Source: Sphingobium sp. JS3065 (GTDB lineage: Bacteria > Pseudomonadota > Alphaproteobacteria > Sphingomonadales > Sphingomonadaceae). Taken from it: 64,000 nucleotides of DNA. Location: positions 744,001 to 808,000 of the forward strand of contig NZ_CP102664.1 in assembly GCF_026427355.1 (NCBI RefSeq), in the 5' to 3' direction. The notes under the pieces were generated by a model. It made no database searches, was not told where the DNA came from, and was given only the letters and a program-made list of their open reading frames with translations. This document shows positions 60,620 to 64,000 of this stretch, one piece after another. Within the stretch, counting starts at the first letter, position 1. Every line of letters starts with the position of its first letter. A program made the translations under genes and the position numbers.

Positions 60620-61318
60620 ATGGACGACATTCGCAATATCGTGATCCTGACCGGTGCCGGGATTTCCGCCGAGAGCGGTCTTGCCACCTTTCGCGGGCCG
60701 GACGGGTTGTGGGAAGGGCATCGGGTGGAGGATGTATGCACGCCCGAAGCTCTGGCGCGCAATGCGGCGCTGGTGCATCGCTTCTATGACGAACGGCGCG
60801 CGAAACTGGCGGAGGTGAAGCCTAATGCCGCGCATGAGGCCCTGGCGGCGCTGGATGCGCAATGGCCGGGCGAACTGTTGATCGTCACGCAGAATGTGGA
60901 CGATCTGCATGAGCGGGCCGGGGCGAAGCGGCTCCTTCATATGCATGGGGAGTTGCGGTCGGCACTTTGTGCGGGATGCAGAAAGGCGAAGCCCTGGACG
61001 GAGGCATTGCCGCCAGCATCGGCATGCGACGGTTGCGGGCAGCCGCTTTTGCGGCCTGACATCGTGTTCTTCGGCGAAATGCCTTATGAAATGGAGGGGA
61101 TCGATGAGGCGCTGCGGCGGGCCGATCTGTTCGTTTCGGTGGGGACTTCCGGGGCGGTCTATCCGGCGGCGGGCTTCGTGCAGACAGCGCGCCATGTCGG
61201 GGCCCGGACGCTGGAGCTGAATCTGGAGCCGTCGGCGGGGAGCTTTTATTTCGAGGAAAGCCGGATGGGCGCGGCCAGTGTGCTGGTGCCGGAATTGGTG
61301 TCGGAGTTGTTGGGGTAA
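60620..61318 (+). CDS. cobB: NAD-dependent protein deacylase (Sir2 family, CobB-like)
   Basis: A 232-aa sirtuin. The NAD site is TGAGISAESGLATFRGPDGLW, read as GAGISAES then FRGPDG, with VTQNVDDLHERAG and the catalytic His in HMHGELRS. Zinc is held by CAGC and CDGC. The FYDERR stretch supplies the Tyr-xx-Arg pair that class III sirtuins use for succinyl/malonyl-lysine. ATG 60620 follows AGGAAGAAG. It is divergent from dapB and ends 43 bp before the convergent fecR-like gene. Confidence 0.92.
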   Translation: MDDIRNIVILTGAGISAESGLATFRGPDGLWEGHRVEDVCTPEALARNAALVHRFYDERRAKLAEVKPNAAHEALAALDAQWPGELLIVTQNVDDLHERAGAKRLLHMHGELRSALCAGCRKAKPWTEALPPASACDGCGQPLLRPDIVFFGEMPYEMEGIDEALRRADLFVSVGTSGAVYPAAGFVQTARHVGARTLELNLEPSAGSFYFEESRMGAASVLVPELVSELLG

Positions 61319-61361
61319 GCTTTTCCCTTGGAGAAAAGGGAGTGGAGCGAGGCGAGGGGAC

Positions 61362-62408
61362 TTAGGCGCCTGTCGCGTTTTCGATTGGTTCCGGCTCATC
61401 CTGATAAAGCAGCATCACCGAGCCGTCCTGTCCGGCGACCACCCGGATCGGCAAGCTGAGTTGCAGGGCGGAGAGGAATTCCTTGCTGTCGGTGATGCGG
61501 AAGCGACCGCCGATGCGTAGTGAGGAAACCCGCGTGTCCCCGATCAGGATCGGCGCAGCGCGGTAGCGGTTGAACTCGGTGGTGGCCTGTTCGATTGTTT
61601 CGCCGTCCAGTTCCACCATCTGCTCGCGCCAGGCGGTACGCTGGCCGATCAGGCGCGAATCGAGATGGGTCAGCGAAACGCTGCGTGGCTGGATGACCGC
61701 GCCGCTGCCTGCGCTGATCTGCTGGGCCAGCTTGTTGCCGGAATGGACGGTAACGATGCCCTGCGTGACCGTCAGTTCGACCATGGAAGGGCGCAGGCGC
61801 ACATTGAAGGCGGTGCCGACGGCGCGGATGACGGCGGACCGGGCCTCCACGTCGAACGGACGGGAACGGTCGTGCGCGACGTCGAACGAGGCTTCGCCTT
61901 TCAGGATGCGGACCTTGCGGCCGTGATCGGTGAAGCGGACCTCGGCGGCGCTGTCGCTGTTGAGGTGCAGGGTGGAACCGTCGTCCAGCGCGATATCGCT
62001 GATCTGGCCGATGCCGGTTTCATAATGGTCGACGCCGCTGAAGGTGCGGACGGTGACGATGGCGGCGACGATGAACAGCATTACCGCGACTGCGGCGGCG
62101 ATCATGATGTTGCGGGACAGGCGGCGCTGCTGCTCTTCGCTGACGATGGCTTCCAGCGGGGGCAGGTTGACTTCAGCGGCGGCGCTTTTGAGCCGTTCAG
62201 CCGCTTCCCAGGCCGCTTCGGCGCGGGCGAAGGCTACGGCATGGCGCGGGTCCGATTCGACCCAACGGCAAATATCGGCTTCGTCCTGCGGACTGGGACC
62301 GCTATTAAGCCTTGCCAGCAGGAACGCGGCTTCCGCCTCGATCTTGTCCCTGCTTTCGTAGCCCGAATTTGGTCCCGACGCCTGCACGTTCGAAATCCGT
62401 TTCCTCAC
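61362..62408 (-). CDS. FecR-type anti-sigma/sensor protein
   Basis: A 348-aa inner-membrane protein. The cytoplasmic N-terminal domain (AFLLARLNSGPSPQDEADIC, RWVESDPRHAVAFARAEAAW) is the DUF4880 sigma-binding region. One transmembrane helix follows (IMIAAAVAVMLFIVAAIVTV), then the periplasmic FecR domain with LDDGSTLHLNSDSAAEVRF and a secretin/TonB-short-N-like C-terminus. The start is GTG 62408 inside the sigma gene (104-bp overlap). No TonB receptor gene adjoins it. Confidence 0.88.
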   Translation of the reverse strand: MRKRISNVQASGPNSGYESRDKIEAEAAFLLARLNSGPSPQDEADICRWVESDPRHAVAFARAEAAWEAAERLKSAAAEVNLPPLEAIVSEEQQRRLSRNIMIAAAVAVMLFIVAAIVTVRTFSGVDHYETGIGQISDIALDDGSTLHLNSDSAAEVRFTDHGRKVRILKGEASFDVAHDRSRPFDVEARSAVIRAVGTAFNVRLRPSMVELTVTQGIVTVHSGNKLAQQISAGSGAVIQPRSVSLTHLDSRLIGQRTAWREQMVELDGETIEQATTEFNRYRAAPILIGDTRVSSLRIGGRFRITDSKEFLSALQLSLPIRVVAGQDGSVMLLYQDEPEPIENATGA

Positions 62409-62910
62409 GTTCCGCCCAGGCCCGCATAACTATTGCGATCGCTTTGGCCAGATGTTTTTCAACTGTAGAAACGGATAGAGACATTTCCTCCGCTATTTCC
62501 AGCATCGATTTTTCGTGGATGCGGCGAAGAATGAAGACCCGGCGGCATTGTGTCGGAAGCGAATCGACGATTGTCTCGACCTGGCGCAGCGCTTCGCGGG
62601 CGTGGAGTTGCGCCTCCACATTATTTTCGCCCTGCAGCAGTTCCAGATCGGCGATGGTTTCGAAACTGACCACCTTGTTCCGGCGGGCGGTGTCGATCAC
62701 CAGATTGCGGGCTATGGTGAAGAGATAGGCCCGGCCCGTGGTGACATTTTCCCAGTTTTCAGTGGCATAGGCGCGGGTCAGAACCTCCGCGACCATGTCT
62801 TCCAGTTCCTGATTGGCAGGAAGTATCCTCCGGAGGCGCCCACGTAGAGCAGCTTCCTGTGGTAGGATCACTGTCTTGAACCAATTTAGTTTAGCGCGAA
62901 CCGTGTGCAC
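62305..62910 (-). CDS. FecI-like extracytoplasmic-function sigma factor
   Basis: A 201-aa sigma-70 family protein. Region 2 includes LEDMVAEVLTRAYATENWEN and GRAYLFTIARNLVIDTARR, and region 4 includes LPTQCRRVFILRRIHEKSML followed by SLSVSTVEKHLAKAI. The C-terminal 35 residues are encoded within the overlap with fecR. The start is GTG 62910 with AGGGGG upstream. It is probably activated by the FecR partner in response to an outer-membrane signal. Confidence 0.9.
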   Translation of the reverse strand: MHTVRAKLNWFKTVILPQEAALRGRLRRILPANQELEDMVAEVLTRAYATENWENVTTGRAYLFTIARNLVIDTARRNKVVSFETIADLELLQGENNVEAQLHAREALRQVETIVDSLPTQCRRVFILRRIHEKSMLEIAEEMSLSVSTVEKHLAKAIAIVMRAWAEREETDFERAGVGTKFGLRKQGQDRGGSRVPAGKA

Positions 62911-63060
62911 GTTGACCCCCTTGATGTCAGCCGCGCCTCTCCCGTTTTTTCACCTATTTGTCATAGTTCAATCATGGATGCAGGGGCCTGTCCAGCGATT
63001 GCGCTGGCATTATTTCCCGTTTCTGTGGAAAACTGACCCTCTGTTGCAGAAATGCGTCGA

Positions 63061-63252
63061 TCAGCCTGGCGGGATTTCCGGCGGGGCGCGGTCCGGCTGG
63101 TCGAAATCCGGTCCTTCCGGAACGATTTCCGGCGGCTGCCCGGCGGGTGTCTCATCCGGCGTGTCCGGCGCGGGCGTTTCCGGGGGCGATTGCGGTTCGA
63201 TGATGTCGGGCGGCGGGACGCCGTCCGGGGTGGGATCGGGTTGGGTGGCCAT
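63061..63252 (-). CDS. Small proline-rich hypothetical protein
   Basis: A 63-aa, very Pro/Asp/Glu-rich protein (MATQPDPTPDGVPPPDIIEP...). ATG 63252 is preceded by AAGGAG at 9 nt, a strong ribosome site that argues for real translation. It is likely disordered. Similar short proline-rich proteins appear in sphingomonad genomes. Function unknown. Confidence 0.6.
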   Translation of the reverse strand: MATQPDPTPDGVPPPDIIEPQSPPETPAPDTPDETPAGQPPEIVPEGPDFDQPDRAPPEIPPG

Positions 63253-63393
63253 GACCGTATCTCCTTCTTGAAGGATACGTTTGGCCATCCCGTGGGTTCC
63301 TGACCGACTTATCCACCGGTTATCCACAGGCGTGACCTCTGGGCCTTGCTTCCCGAGACTCTTTTCTCTATGCCGCGCCGACCGGCGACCGAT

Positions 63394-63478
63394 GCGGGCG
63401 TGGCGAAATTGGTAGACGCGCCAGATTTAGGTTCTGGTATCGCAAGATGTGGGGGTTCGAGTCCCTTCGCCCGCACCA
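63394..63478 (+). tRNA. tRNA-Leu (anticodon TAG)
   Basis: An 85-nt tRNA with a long variable arm. The acceptor is GCGGGCG/CGCCCGC with encoded ACCA. The anticodon stem CCAGA/TCTGG encloses TTTAGGT (anticodon UAG). The T-arm GGGGG-TTCGAGT-CCCTT is present, with one weak pair. It lies upstream of trigger factor. Confidence 0.96.
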
Positions 63479-63548
63479 GTGCGCCAGAACGTGGACCAGC
63501 GCCAGGCGCCAACGAATTTCAGCTTTAAGAAAGCGTTTGAGAGAAGAG

Positions 63549-64000
63549 ATGCAGACTGTCGAGACGTTGAACGAGGGCCTGAAGCGCGCCTACACCGTGA
63601 CCATCACGTCGAAGGACATCGACGCCCGCGTGGAAAAGGAAGTGGCGGCCATCGCGCCACAGGTCCGCATGCCCGGCTTCCGCCCCGGCAAGGTGCCTGC
63701 CAATCTCGTCAAGAAGATGCACGGCGAATCGTTGCAGCGCGACGCGCTCAACAATTCGATCCAGGACAGCATCCAGAAGCTGATCGCGGACCAGAAACTG
63801 CGTCCGGCGATGCAGCCCTCCGTCGAGCTGGACGAGAATTTCGAGTTCGGCAAGGACGCGGAAGTCAAGGTCGCGCTGGAAGTGCTGCCGGAAATCGCCG
63901 CGCCGAGCGTCGAAGGTTTGAAGCTGGAGCGCCTGACCGTCGAAGTCGCCGATGCGCAGGTCGAGGAGGCCGCAGGCCGCATCGCGACCCAGCAGGGCGC
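63549..64000 (+). CDS. tig: Trigger factor (partial, 3' end outside window)
   Basis: Ribosome-associated chaperone; the first 150 residues are visible. The ribosome-binding signature is in the N-terminal domain: VRMPGFRPGKVPANLVKKMH, the G-F-R-x-G-x-x-P motif of trigger factor. Start ATG 63549 follows a GAGAAGAG stretch. The PPIase domain and C-terminus lie beyond the window. clpP/clpX commonly follow this gene, but they are not in view. Confidence 0.96.
   Translation, partial: MQTVETLNEGLKRAYTVTITSKDIDARVEKEVAAIAPQVRMPGFRPGKVPANLVKKMHGESLQRDALNNSIQDSIQKLIADQKLRPAMQPSVELDENFEFGKDAEVKVALEVLPEIAAPSVEGLKLERLTVEVADAQVEEAAGRIATQQG

Overview
The window is GC-rich, densely coded DNA from an alphaproteobacterium, most likely a sphingomonad (Sphingobium/Sphingomonas type). 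Supporting signs are a MucR/Ros-type regulator, a Fur homologue without the second CXXC zinc motif, a PhoH-YbeY-CorC block, GTG/TTG starts, tight ATGA overlaps and sphingomonad-like palindromic intergenic repeats. Genus is an inference; no 16S rRNA is present.

Region by region. 1-4.0 kb: cytochrome bo3 quinol oxidase genes cyoA-B-C-D (minus strand, cyoD cut by the window start). 4.2-7.7 kb: an MFS symporter, a small glycosyltransferase and an Amt ammonium channel. 7.7-8.2 kb: a repeat-filled spacer. 8.2-12.4 kb: a valine/isobutyryl-CoA catabolic operon (acyl-CoA dehydrogenase, 3-hydroxyisobutyryl-CoA hydrolase, 3-hydroxyisobutyrate dehydrogenase) with a divergent LysR regulator. 12.5-15.4 kb: a phospholipid-methyltransferase-like protein, an ABC-2 exporter pair and a universal stress protein. 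15.6-18.7 kb: pyruvate dehydrogenase E2, a hotdog thioesterase and E3 (Lpd), ended by a strong terminator lying inside the next ORF. 18.7-29.3 kb: a PAP2 phosphatase overlapping a convergent membrane protein, then a housekeeping run (CorC, YbeY, PhoH, MiaB, PlsC, Fur/Mur, MucR, RimI, TsaB, Nfu). 29.6-41.3 kb: RhlE helicase, an M16 peptidase, a TetR-controlled RND efflux operon and an O6-alkylguanine-DNA methyltransferase.

41.3-58.4 kb is accessory DNA. Its first part (41.4-47.1 kb) is a decaying catabolic cluster. It holds a 3' fragment of a GMC oxidoreductase, an unrecognised helical-barrel-like protein, an intact aldehyde dehydrogenase, an acetoacetyl-CoA-transferase pair with a frameshifted A subunit, an SDR gene with a stop and a frameshift, a GntR fragment and an intact thioesterase. 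Its second part (47.1-58.4 kb) is an 11.3-kb integrated phage-like element next to tRNA-Arg(CCG), bounded by a 15/16-bp repeat of the tRNA 3' end. The element encodes a primase-tail-like protein, two small DNA-binding proteins, an HK97-type protease and capsid, a tail-assembly chaperone split by a complete IS3-family element, a gp10-like protein, a tape-measure protein, an Ntn-hydrolase-like phage protein, small regulators and a tyrosine integrase. Large terminase, portal and lysis genes are not seen. It is therefore either a deleted HK97-like prophage or a capsid-encoding satellite.

58.4-64.0 kb: chromosomal genes resume with tRNA-Arg, a secreted small protein, endonuclease III, DapB, a Sir2 deacylase, a FecI/FecR-type sigma/anti-sigma pair, tRNA-Leu(UAG) and the start of trigger factor.

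The best candidates for something new are the terminase-less capsid element with its strictly alternating purine-pyrimidine tract, paired operator-like palindromes and an unlisted 59-aa gene before the integrase, plus the unrecognised 324-aa protein in the catabolic remnant.
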